Below are positions 1 to 10,324 of a stretch of DNA of 64,000 bases, in pieces. How positions within the stretch are numbered: the first letter of the stretch is position 1; each line of letters starts with the position of its first letter. This DNA comes from Ptiloglossa arizonensis. Lineage: Eukaryota; Arthropoda; Insecta; Hymenoptera; Colletidae. Made by a program: the position numbers and the translations under genes. Location: the NCBI RefSeq assembly GCF_051014685.1, contig NW_027478888.1, positions 1-64,000 on the forward strand. The letters run 5' to 3'. The notes under the pieces are model-generated. The model was not told the DNA's origin. It saw only the letters and a list, made by a program, of their open reading frames with translations, and did no database searches.

Positions 1-94
1 TTGCATCTGAAAGTAGAAACTAGCCCCATTACAACGGTATGAGTAGTTTTCCCCTAGACCGTTCTAGTTATTCGTTTCGAGCATCAGAACTGCG

Positions 95-101
95 AAAATT
101 T
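95..101. other. A-tract AAAATTT in each monomer
   Basis: GAAAATTTGG gives an A4T3 tract at p95-101, once per monomer, so every 175 bases through the array. Such tracts bend DNA and influence nucleosome placement, which is general knowledge rather than something measured here. Exceptions: 4201 lost one A, two closely related copies at 38669 and 40944 plus 36044 read AAAATATGG, and 63514 reads AAAATTAGG. The G94T copies (CTAAAATTT) keep the tract. Confidence 0.55.
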
Positions 102-141
102 GGAGTTTCTCAAGCGTTTCTTACCTCAAAACTGCCATATC

Positions 142-147
142 TCGCGA
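142..147. other. TCGCGA palindrome in nearly every monomer
   Basis: The six-base palindrome TCGCGA lies at p142-147, just left of the 7-2-7 dyad, and contains two CpGs. It is kept in almost all copies. Four monomers (22749, 26073, 28172, 32021) carry TCGAGA instead, which turns the overlapping bases into CTCGAG. One copy (54241) has TAGCGA. The site makes a convenient monomer-periodic landmark. No function is shown by the sequence. Confidence 0.7.
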
Positions 148-148
148 A

Positions 149-164
149 CGGATTGACCAATCCG
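149..164. other. 7-2-7 dyad in the monomer (CGGATTG-AC-CAATCCG)
   Basis: The sequence CGGATTGACCAATCCG has two perfectly complementary 7-base arms around AC. It sits at p149-164 and is present in most monomers. It could be a binding site for a dimeric protein or a short hairpin in single-stranded DNA or RNA, which is inference. Three variant classes break the pairing: T153C (GGACTG, for example 8575, 16800, 52316), A152T (GGTTTG, 701, 2101, 5600) and G150C (AACCGATTG, 3676, 25198, 40419). The dyad is therefore common but not universal. Confidence 0.6.
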
Positions 165-167
165 AAA

Positions 168-196
168 AGTTTCTGTTGCATCTGAAAGTAGAAACT
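168..196. other. Inverted 7-mers spanning the monomer junction
   Basis: AGTTTCT at p168-174 and AGAAACT at p15-21 of the next copy are complementary, with a 15-base loop between them. The pair recurs at nearly every junction. The right arm is broken by the common A19T (AGAATCT) and A19C (AGAACCT) variants. A second AGTTTCT lies at p104-110, so the right arm has two possible partners. Whether any such fold forms in DNA or RNA is unknown. Confidence 0.4.
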
Positions 197-1225
197 AGCC
201 CCATTACAACGGTATGAGTAGTTTTCCCCTAGACCGTTCTGGTTATTCGTTTCGAGCATCAGAACTGCGAAAATTTGGAGTTTCTCAAGCGTTTCTTACC
301 TCAAAACTGCCATATCTCGCGAACGGATTGACCAATCCGCAAAGTTTCTGTTGCATCTGAAAGTAGAAACTAGCCCCATTACAACGGTATGAGTAGTTTT
401 CCCCTAGACCGTTCTGGTTATTCGTTTCGAGCATCAGAACTGCGAAAATTTGGAGTTTCTCAAGCGTTTCTTACCTCAAAACTGCCATATCTCGCGAACG
501 GATTGACCAATCCGCAAAGTTTCTGTTGCATCTGAAAGTAGAAACTAGCCCCATTACAACGATATGAGTAGTTTTCCCCTAGACCGTTCTAGTTATTCGT
601 TTCGAGCATCAGAACTGCGAAAATTTGGAGTTTCTCAAGCGTTTCTTACCTCAAAACTGCCATATCTCGCGAACGGATTGACCAATCCGCAAAGTTTCTG
701 TTGCATCTGAAAGTAGAAACTAGCCCCATTACAACGGTATGAGTAGTTTTCCCCTAGACCGTTCTAGTTATTCGTTTCGAGCATCAGAACTGCGAAAATT
801 TGGAGTTTCTCAAGCGTTTCTTACCTCAAAACTGCCATATCTCGCGAACGGTTTGACCAATCCGCAAAGTTTCTGTTGCATCTGAAAGTAGAAACTAGCC
901 CCATTACAACGGTATGAGTAGTTTTCCCCTAGACCGTTCTCGTTATTCGTTTCGAGCATCAGAACTGCGAAAATTTGGAGTTTCTCAAGCGTTTCTTACC
1001 TCAAAACTGCCATATCTCGCGAACGGATTGACCAATCCGAAAAGTTTCTGTTGCATCTGAAAGTAGAAACTAGCCCCATTACAACGGTATGAGTAGTTTT
1101 CCCCTAGACCGTTCTGGTTATTCGTTTCGAGCATCAGAACTGCGAAAATTTGGAGTTTCTCAAGCGTTTCTTACCTCAAAACTGCCATATCTCGCGAACG
1201 GATTGACCAATCCGCAAAGTTTCTG

Positions 1226-4200
1226 TTGCATCTGAAAGTAGAAACTAGCCCCATTACAACGGTATGAGTAGCTTTCCCCTAGGCCGTTCTGGTTATTCGT
1301 TTCGAGCATCAGAACTGCGAAAATTTGGAGTTTCTCAAGCGTTTCTTACCTCAAAACAGCCATATCTCGCGAACGGATTGACCAATCCGCAAAGTTTCTG
1401 TTGCATCTGAAAGTAGAAACTAGCCCCATTACAACGGTATGAGTAGTTTTCCCCTAGACCGTTCTAGTTATTCGTTTCGAGCATCAGAACTGCGAAAATT
1501 TGGAGTTTCTCAAGCGTTTCTTACCTCAAAACTGCCATATCTCGCGAACGGATTGAACAATCCGAAAAGTTTCTGTTGCATCTGAAAGTAGAAACTAGCC
1601 CCATTACAACGGTATGAGTAGTTTTCCCCTAGACCGTTCTGGTTATTCGTTTCGAGCATCAGAACTGCGAAAATTTGGAGTTTCTCAAGCGTTTCTTACC
1701 TCAAAACTGCCATATCTCGCGAACGGATTGACCAATCCGCAAAGTTTCTGTTGCATCTGAAAGTAGAAACTAGCCCCATTACAACGGTATGAGTAGTTTT
1801 CCCCTAGACCGTTCTGGTTATTCGTTTCGAGCATCAGAACTGCGAAAATTTGGAGTTTCTCAAGCGTTTCTTACCTCAAAACTGCCATATCTCGCGAACG
1901 GATTGACCAATCCGCAAAGTTTCTGTTGCATCTGAAAGTAGAAACTAGCCCCATTACAACGATATGAGTAGTTTTCCCCTAGACCGTTCTAGTTATTCGT
2001 TTCGAGCATCAGAACTGCGAAAATTTGGAGTTTCTCAAGCGTTTCTTACCTCAAAACTGCCATATCTCGCGAACGGATTGACCAATCCGCAAAGTTTCTG
2101 TTGCATCTGAAAGTAGAAACTAGCCCCATTACAACGGTATGAGTAGTTTTCCCCTAGACCGTTCTAGTTATTCGTTTCGAGCATCAGAACTGCGAAAATT
2201 TGGAGTTTCTCAAGCGTTTCTTACCTCAAAACTGCCATATCTCGCGAACGGTTTGACCAATCCGCAAAGTTTCTGTTGCATCTGAAAGTAGAAACTAGCC
2301 CCATTACAACGGTATGAGTAGTTTTCCCCTAGACCGTTCTCGTTATTCGTTTCGAGCATCAGAACTGCGAAAATTTGGAGTTTCTCAAGCGTTTCTTACC
2401 TCAAAACTGCCATATCTCGCGAACGGATTGACCAATCCGCAAAGTTTCTGTTGCATCTGAAAGTAGAAACTAGCCCCATTACAACGATATGAGTAGTTTT
2501 CCCGTAGACCGTTCTAGTTATTCGTTTCGAGCATCAGAACTGCGAAAATTTGGAGTTTCTCAAGCGTTTCTTACCTCAAAACTGCCATATCTCGCGAACG
2601 GATTGACCAATCCGCAAAGTTTCTGTTGCATCTGAAAGTAGAAACTAGCCCCATTACAACGGTATGAGTAGTTTTCCCCTAGACCGTTCTAGTTATTCGT
2701 TTCGAGCATCAGAACTGCGAAAATTTGGAGTTTCTCAAGCGTTTCTTACCTCAAAACTGCCATATCTCGCGAACGGATTGACCAATCCGCAAAGTTTCTG
2801 TTGCATCTGAAAGTAGAAACTAGCCCCATTACAACGGTATGAGTAGTTTTCCCCTAGGCCGTTCTAGTTATTCGTTTCGAGCATCAGAACTGCGAAAATT
2901 TGGAGTTTCTCAAGCGTTTCTTACCTCAAAACTGCCATATCTCGCGAACGGATTGACCAATCCGCAAAGTTTCTGTTGCATCTGAAAGTAGAAACTAGCC
3001 CCATTACAACGGTATGAGTAGTATTGCCCTAGGCCGTTCTAGTTATTCGTTTCGAGCATCAGAACTGCGAAAATTTGGAGTTTCTCAAGCGTTTCTTACC
3101 TCCAAACTGCCATATCTCGCGAACGGATTGACCAATCCGCAAAGTTTCTGTTACATCTGAAAGTAGAATCTAGCCCCATTACAACGGTATGAGTAGTTTT
3201 CCCCTAGACCGTTCTAGTTATTCGTTTCGAGCATCAGAACTGCGAAAATTTGGAGTTTCTCAAGCGTTTCTTACCTCAAAACTGCCATATCTCGCGAACG
3301 GATTGACCAATCCGCAAAGTTTCTGTTGCATCTGAAAGTAGAAACTAGCCCCATTACAACGGTATGAGTAGTTTTCCCCTAGACCGTTCTAGTTATTCGT
3401 TTCGAGCATCAGAACTGCGAAAATTTGGAGTTTCTCAAGCGTTTCTTACCTCAAAACTGCCATATCTCGCGAACGGATTGACCAATCCGCAAAGTTTCTG
3501 TTGCATCTGAAAGTAGAAACTAGCCCCATTACAACGGTATGAGTAGTTTTCCCCTAGGCCGTTCTAGTTATTCGTTTCGAGCATCAGAACTGCGAAAATT
3601 TGGAGTTTCTCAAGCGTTTCTTACCGCAAAACTGCCATATCTCGCGAACGGATTGACCAATCCGCAAAGTTTCTGTTGCATCTGAAAGTAGAAACTTGCC
3701 CCATTACAACGGTATGAGTAGTTTTCCCCTAGACCGTTCTAGTTATTCGTTTCGAGCATCAGAACTGCGAAAATTTGGAGTTTCTCAAGCGTTTCTTACC
3801 TCAAAACTGCCATATCTCGCGAACCGATTGACCAATCCGCAAAGTTTCTGTTGCATCTGAAAGTAGAAACTAGCCCCATTACAACGGTATGAGTAGTTTT
3901 CCCCTAGACCGTTCTAGTTATTCGTTTCGAGCATCAGAACTGCGAAAATTTGGAGTGTCTCAAGCGTTTCTTACCTCAAAACTGCTATATCTCGCGAACG
4001 GATTGACCAATCCGCAAAGTTTCTGTTGCATCTGAAAGTAGAAACTAGCCCCATTACAACGGTATGAGTAGTTTTCCCCTAGACCGTTCTGGTTATTCGT
4101 TTCGAGCATCAGAACTGCGAAAATTTGGAGTTTCTCAAGCGTTTCTTACCTCAAAACTGCCATATCTCGCGAACGGATTGACCAATCCGCAAAGTTTCTG

Positions 4201-4724
4201 TTGCATCTGAAAGTAGAAACTAGATCCATTACAAAGGTATGAGTAGTTTTCCCCTAGACCGTTCTAGTTATTCGTTTCGAGCATCAGAACTGCGAAATTT
4301 GGAGTTTCTCAAGCGTTTCTTACCTCAAAACTGCCATATCTCGCGAACGGATTGACCAATCCGCAAAGTTTCTGTTGCATCTGAAAGTAGAAACTAGCCC
4401 CATTACAACGGTATGAGTAGTTTTCCCCTAGACCGTTCTAGTTATTCGTTTCGAGCATCAGAACTGCGAAAATTTGGAGTGTCTCAAGCGTTTCTTACCT
4501 CAAAACTGCTATATCTCGCGAACGGATTGACCAATCCGCAAAGTTTCTGTTGCATCTGAAAGTAGAAACTAGCCCCATTACAACGGTATGAGTAGTTTTC
4601 CCCTAGACCGTTCTGGTTATTCGTTTCGAGCATCAGAACTGCGAAAATTTGGAGTTTCTCAAGCGTTTCTTACCTCAAAACTGCCATATCTCGCGAACGG
4701 ATTGACCAATCCGCAAAGTTTCTG
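1226..4724 (+). repeat. 20-monomer higher-order repeat, copy A (M8-M27)
   Basis: The unit begins with a rare monomer (1226) carrying GCTTTCCCCTAGG, A66G and T133A. It continues through recognisable copies: A152T at 2101, A66C at 2276, CCCGTAGACC at 2451, GTATTGCCC with CTCCAAAC at 2976, TTACATC with A19T at 3151, T126G at 3501, A22T with G150C at 3676, T107G with C136T at 3851, and GATCC with C35A at 4201. The whole order repeats from 4725. The copy is 3499 bases, because M25 lost one A in the run at 4295-4297. Confidence 0.93.
4295..4297 (+). other. Single-base deletion private to M25
   Basis: The monomer at 4201 reads TGCGAAATTTGG where all its relatives read TGCGAAAATTTGG, so one A is missing and the monomer is 174 bases. 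Its higher-order partner at 7700 has the full run, so the deletion arose after the 20-monomer duplication, or it is a homopolymer sequencing error. It is the only one of the twelve length changes not found elsewhere. Confidence 0.85.
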
Positions 4725-7700
4725 TTGCATCTGAAAGTAGAAACTAGCCCCATTACAACGGTATGAGTAGCTTTCCCCTAGGCCGTTCTGGTTATTCGTT
4801 TCGAGCATCAGAACTGCGAAAATTTGGAGTTTCTCAAGCGTTTCTTACCTCAAAACAGCCATATCTCGCGAACGGATTGACCAATCCGCAAAGTTTCTGT
4901 TGCATCTGAAAGTAGAAACTAGCCCCATTACAACGGTATGAGTAGTTTTCCCCTAGACCGTTCTAGTTATTCGTTTCGAGCATCAGAACTGCGAAAATTT
5001 GGAGTTTCTCAAGCGTTTCTTACCTCAAAACTGCCATATCTCGCGAACGGATTGAACAATCCGAAAAGTTTCTGTTGCATCTGAAAGTAGAAACTAGCCC
5101 CATTACAACGGTATGAGTAGTTTTCCCCTAGACCGTTCTGGTTATTCGTTTCGAGCATCAGAACTGCGAAAATTTGGAGTTTCTCAAGCGTTTCTTACCT
5201 CAAAACTGCCATATCTCGCGAACGGATTGACCAATCCGCAAAGTTTCTGTTGCATCTGAAAGTAGAAACTAGCCCCATTACAACGGTATGAGTAGTTTTC
5301 CCCTAGACCGTTCTGGTTATTCGTTTCGAGCATCAGAACTGCGAAAATTTGGAGTTTCTCAAGCGTTTCTTACCTCAAAACTGCCATATCTCGCGAACGG
5401 ATTGACCAATCCGCAAAGTTTCTGTTGCATCTGAAAGTAGAAACTAGCCCCATTACAACGATATGAGTAGTTTTCCCCTAGACCGTTCTAGTTATTCGTT
5501 TCGAGCATCAGAACTGCGAAAATTTGGAGTTTCTCAAGCGTTTCTTACCTCAAAACTGCCATATCTCGCGAACGGATTGACCAATCCGCAAAGTTTCTGT
5601 TGCATCTGAAAGTAGAAACTAGCCCCATTACAACGGTATGAGTAGTTTTCCCCTAGACCGTTCTAGTTATTCGTTTCGAGCATCAGAACTGCGAAAATTT
5701 GGAGTTTCTCAAGCGTTTCTTACCTCAAAACTGCCATATCTCGCGAACGGTTTGACCAATCCGCAAAGTTTCTGTTGCATCTGAAAGTAGAAACTAGCCC
5801 CATTACAACGGTATGAGTAGTTTTCCCCTAGACCGTTCTCGTTATTCGTTTCGAGCATCAGAACTGCGAAAATTTGGAGTTTCTCAAGCGTTTCTTACCT
5901 CAAAACTGCCATATCTCGCGAACGGATTGACCAATCCGCAAAGTTTCTGTTGCATCTGAAAGTAGAAACTAGCCCCATTACAACGATATGAGTAGTTTTC
6001 CCGTAGACCGTTCTAGTTATTCGTTTCGAGCATCAGAACTGCGAAAATTTGGAGTTTCTCAAGCGTTTCTTACCTCAAAACTGCCATATCTCGCGAACGG
6101 ATTGACCAATCCGCAAAGTTTCTGTTGCATCTGAAATTAGAAACTAGCCCCATTACAACGGTATGAGTAGTTTTCCCCTAGACCGTTCTAGTTATTCGTT
6201 TCGAGCATCAGAACTGCGAAAATTTGGAGTTTCTCAAGCGTTTCTTACCTCAAAACTGCCATATCTCGCGAACGGATTGACCAATCCGCAAAGTTTCTGT
6301 TGCATCTGAAAGTAGAAACTAGCCCCATTACAACGGTATGAGTAGTTTTCCCCTAGGCCGTTCTAGTTATTCGTTTCGAGCATCAGAACTGCGAAAATTT
6401 GGAGTTTCTCAAGCGTTTCTTACCTCAAAACTGCCATATCTCGCGAACGGATTGACCAATCCGCAAAGTTTCTGTTGCATCTGAAAGTAGAAACTAGCCC
6501 CATTACAACGGTATGAGTAGTATTGCCCTAGGCCGTTCTAGTTATTCGTTTCGAGCATCAGAACTGCGAAAATTTGGAGTTTCTCAAGCGTTTCTTACCT
6601 CCAAACTGCCATATCTCGCGAACGGATTGACCAATCCGCAAAGTTTCTGTTACATCTGAAAGTAGAATCTAGCCCCATTACAACGGTATGAGTAGTTTTC
6701 CCCTAGACCGTTCTAGTTATTCGTTTCGAGCATCAGAACTGCGAAAATTTGGAGTTTCTCAAGCGTTTCTTACCTCAAAACTGCCATATCTCGCGAACGG
6801 ATTGACCAATCCGCAAAGTTTCTGTTGCATCTGAAAGTAGAAACTAGCCCCATTACAACGGTATGAGTAGTTTTCCCCTAGACCGTTCTAGTTATTCGTT
6901 TCGAGCATCAGAACTGCGAAAATTTGGAGTTTCTCAAGCGTTTCTTACCTCAAAACTGCCATATCTCGCGAACGGATTGACCAATCCGCAAAGTTTCTGT
7001 TGCATCTGAAAGTAGAAACTAGCCCCATTACAACGGTATGAGTAGTTTTCCCCTAGGCCGTTCTAGTTATTCGTTTCGAGCATCAGAACTGCGAAAATTT
7101 GGAGTTTCTCAAGCGTTTCTTACCGCAAAACTGCCATATCTCGCGAACGGATTGACCAATCCGCAAAGTTTCTGTTGCATCTGAAAGTAGAAACTTGCCC
7201 CATTACAACGGTATGAGTAGTTTTCCCCTAGACCGTTCTAGTTATTCGTTTCGAGCATCAGAACTGCGAAAATTTGGAGTTTCTCAAGCGTTTCTTACCT
7301 CAAAACTGCCATATCTCGCGAACCGATTGACCAATCCGCAAAGTTTCTGTTGCATCTGAAAGTAGAAACTAGCCCCATTACAACGGTATGAGTAGTTTTC
7401 CCCTAGACCGTTCTAGTTATTCGTTTCGAGCATCAGAACTGCGAAAATTTGGAGTGTCTCAAGCGTTTCTTACCTCAAAACTGCTATATCTCGCGAACGG
7501 ATTGACCAATCCGCAAAGTTTCTGTTGCATCTGAAAGTAGAAACTAGCCCCATTACAACGGTATGAGTAGTTTTCCCCTAGACCGTTCTGGTTATTCGTT
7601 TCGAGCATCAGAACTGCGAAAATTTGGAGTTTCTCAAGCGTTTCTTACCTCAAAACTGCCATATCTCGCGAACGGATTGACCAATCCGCAAAGTTTCTGT

Positions 7701-8224
7701 TGCATCTGAAAGTAGAAACTAGATCCATTACAAAGGTATGAGTAGTTTTCCCCTAGACCGTTCTAGTTATTCGTTTCGAGCATCAGAACTGCGAAAATTT
7801 GGAGTTTCTCAAGCGTTTCTTACCTCAAAACTGCCATATCTCGCGAACGGATTGACCAATCCGCAAAGTTTCTGTTGCATCTGAAAGTAGAAACTAGCCC
7901 CATTACAACGGTATGAGTAGTTTTCCCCTAGACCGTTCTAGTTATTCGTTTCGAGCATCAGAACTGCGAAAATTTGGAGTGTCTCAAGCGTTTCTTACCT
8001 CAAAACTGCTATATCTCGCGAACGGATTGACCAATCCGCAAAGTTTCTGTTGCATCTGAAAGTAGAAACTAGCCCCATTACAACGGTATGAGTAGTTTTC
8101 CCCTAGACCGTTCTGGTTATTCGTTTCGAGCATCAGAACTGCGAAAATTTGGAGTTTCTCAAGCGTTTCTTACCTCAAAACTGCCATATCTCGCGAACGG
8201 ATTGACCAATCCGCAAAGTTTCTG
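4725..8224 (+). repeat. 20-monomer higher-order repeat, copy B (M28-M47)
   Basis: All twenty monomers match copy A in order and in private variants. By eye I found two differences: a T at p13 in M36 (GAAATTAG, about 6137) and the absence of the one-base deletion in M45 (7700). That is about 99.9% identity over 3500 bases, while neighbouring monomers within a copy differ by several percent. Such a pattern indicates a recent duplication of the complete 20-monomer block. The register ends at 8225, where a different monomer series begins. Confidence 0.93.
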
Positions 8225-10324
8225 TTGCATCTGAAAGTAGAAACTAGCTCCATTACAAAGGTATGAGTAGTTTTCCCCTAGACCGTTCTAGTTATTCGTT
8301 TCGAGCATCAGAACTGCGAAAATTTGGAGTTTCTCAAGCGTTTCTTACCTCAAAACTGCCATATCTCGCGAACGGATTGACCAATCCGAAAAGTTTCTGT
8401 TGCATCTGAAAGTAGAAACTAGCCCCATTACAACGGTATGAGTAGTTTTTCCCTAGACCGTTCTAGTTATTCGTTTCGAGCATCAGAACTGCGAAAATTT
8501 GGAGTTTCTCAAGCGTTTCTTACCTCAAAACAGCCATATCTCGCGAACGGATTGACCAATCCGCAAAGTTTCTGTTGCATCTGAAAGTAGAAACTCGCCC
8601 CATTACAACGGTATGAGTAGTTTTCCCCTAGGCCGTTCTAGTTATTCGTTTCGAGCATCAGAACTGCGAAAATTTGGAGTTTCTCAAGCGTCTCTTACTT
8701 CAAAACTGCCATATCTCGCGAACGGACTGACCAATCCGCAAAGTTTCTGTTGCATCTGAAAGTAGAAACTAGCCCCATTACAACGGTATGAGTAGTTTTC
8801 CCCTAGACCGTTCTAGTTATTCGTTTCGAGCATCAGAACTGCGAAAATTTGGAGTTTCTCAAGCGTTTCTTACCTCAAAACTGCCATATCTCGCGAACGG
8901 ATTGACCAATCCGCAAAGTTTCTGTTGCATCTGAAAGTAGAAACTAGCCCCATTACAACGGTATGAGTAGTTTTCCCCTAGACCGTTCTAGTTATTCGTT
9001 TCGAGCATCAGAACTGCGAAAATTTGGAGTTTCTCAAGCGTTTCTTACCTCAAAACTGCCATATCTCGCGAACGGATTGACCAATCCGCAAAGTTTCTGT
9101 TGCATCTGAAAGTAGAAACTAGTCCCATTACAACGGTATGAGTAGTTTTCCCCTAGACCGTTCTAGTTATTCGTTTCGAGCATCAGAACTGCGAAAATTT
9201 GGAGTTTCTCAAGCGTTTCTTACCTCAAAACTGCCATATCTCGCGAACGGATTGACCAATCCGCAAAGTTTCTGTTGCATCTGAAAGTAGAAACTAGCCC
9301 CATTACAAAGGTATGAGTAGTTTTCCCCTAGACCGTTCTAGCTATTCGTTTCGAGCATCAGAACTGCGAAAATTTGGAGTTTCTAAAGCGCTTCTTACCT
9401 CAAAACAGCCATATCTCGCGAACGGATTGACCAATCCGCAAAGTTTCTGTTGCATCTGAAAGTAGAAACTAGCCCCATTACAACGGTATGAGTAGTTTTC
9501 CCCTAGACCGTTCTAGCTATTCGTTTCGAGCATCAGAACTGCGAAAATTTGGAGTTTCTCAAGCGTTTCTTACCGCAAAACTGCCATATCTCGCGAACGG
9601 ATTGACCAATCCGCAAAGTTTCTGTTGCATCTGAAAGTAGAAACTAGCCCCATTACAACGGTATGAGTAGTTTTCCCCTAGGCCGTTCTAGTTATTCGTT
9701 TCGAGCATCAGAACTGCGAAAATTTGGAGTTTCTCAAGCGTTTCTTACCGCAAAACTGCCATATCTCGCGAACGGATTGACCAATCCGCAAAGTTTCTGT
9801 TGCATCTGAAAGTAGAAACTTGCCCCATTACAACGGTATGAGTAGTTTTCCCCTAGACCGTTCTAGTTATTCGTTTCGAGCATCAGAACTGCGAAAATTT
9901 GGAGTTTCTCAAGCGTTTCTTACCTCAAAACTGCCATATCTCGCGAACCGATTGACCAATCCGCAAAGTTTCTGTTGCATCTGAAAGTAGAAACTAGCCC
10001 CATTACAACGGTATGAGTAGTTTCCCCCTAGACCGTTCTAGTTATTCGTTTCGAGCATCAGAACTGCGAAAATTTGGAGTGTCTCAAGCGTTTCTTACCT
10101 CAAAACTGCTATATCTCGCGAACGGATTGACCAATCCGCAAAGTTTCTGTTGCATCTGAAAGTAGAAACTAGCCCCATTACAACGGTATGAGTAGTTTTC
10201 CCCTAGACCGTTCTGGTTATTCGTTTCGAGCATCAGAACTGCGAAAATTTGGAGTTTCTCAAGCGTTTCTTACCTCAAAACTGCCATATCTCGCGAACGG
10301 ATTGACCAATCCGCAAAGTTTCTG
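8225..10324 (+). repeat. 12-monomer repeat, copy A (M48-M59)
   Basis: Ordered markers: C25T with C35A (8225); TTTTTCCC with T133A (8400); A22C, A58G, GTCTCTTACTT and T153C (8575); two plain copies; C24T (9100); C35A, T68C, CTAAAGCGCTTC and T133A (9275); T68C with T126G (9450); A58G with T126G (9625); A22T with G150C (9800); T107G with C136T (9975); A66G (10150). The same series restarts at 10325. The 2100-base length makes it a dodecamer. Confidence 0.9.

Larger units (their letters stand above)
1..175 (+). repeat. Reference monomer M1 (defines p1-p175)
   Basis: This copy matches the majority sequence except at p165 (C to A, in CCGAAAAG). Landmarks: CTAG at p20-23, p54-57 and p64-67; a nearly invariant stretch p78-91; A-tract p95-101; GTTTC at p74, p105, p116 and p169; palindrome TCGCGA at p142-147; dyad p149-164. 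Multi-copy diagnostic sites are p19, p22, p35, p57, p58, p66, p68, p94, p107, p125, p126, p133, p136, p139, p150, p153 and p165. Every forward and reverse frame holds stops. Because 175 is one more than a multiple of three, each stop rotates through all three frames in successive copies. Confidence 0.95.
1..1225 (+). repeat. M1-M7, left edge in an 8-monomer register
   Basis: M1-M6 (1-1050) carry the same ordered variants as M9-M14 (1401-2450): C165A; A66G; A66G; G37A; A152T; A66C. The offset is 1400 bases, that is eight monomers. Differences are small. M9 also has an A at p156 (GATTGAACAAT), and M14 lost the C165A found in M6. M7 at 1051 (A66G) also matches M27 at 4550. No gene or non-repeat sequence lies here. 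Confidence 0.85.

Noticed and set aside
133..149. CENP-B-box-like motif on the minus strand (GTTCGCGAGATATGGCA)
   Set aside because: It matches 7 of the 9 core positions of the mammalian CENP-B box, but it lacks the CGGG end (TGGC instead). About 0.5 such matches are expected by chance on both strands of a 175-bp unit. Without knowing the lineage it is not supportable.
4201..4374. Frameshift or broken gene at the one-base deletion
   Set aside because: No reading frame exists there. It is simply a 174-base satellite copy.
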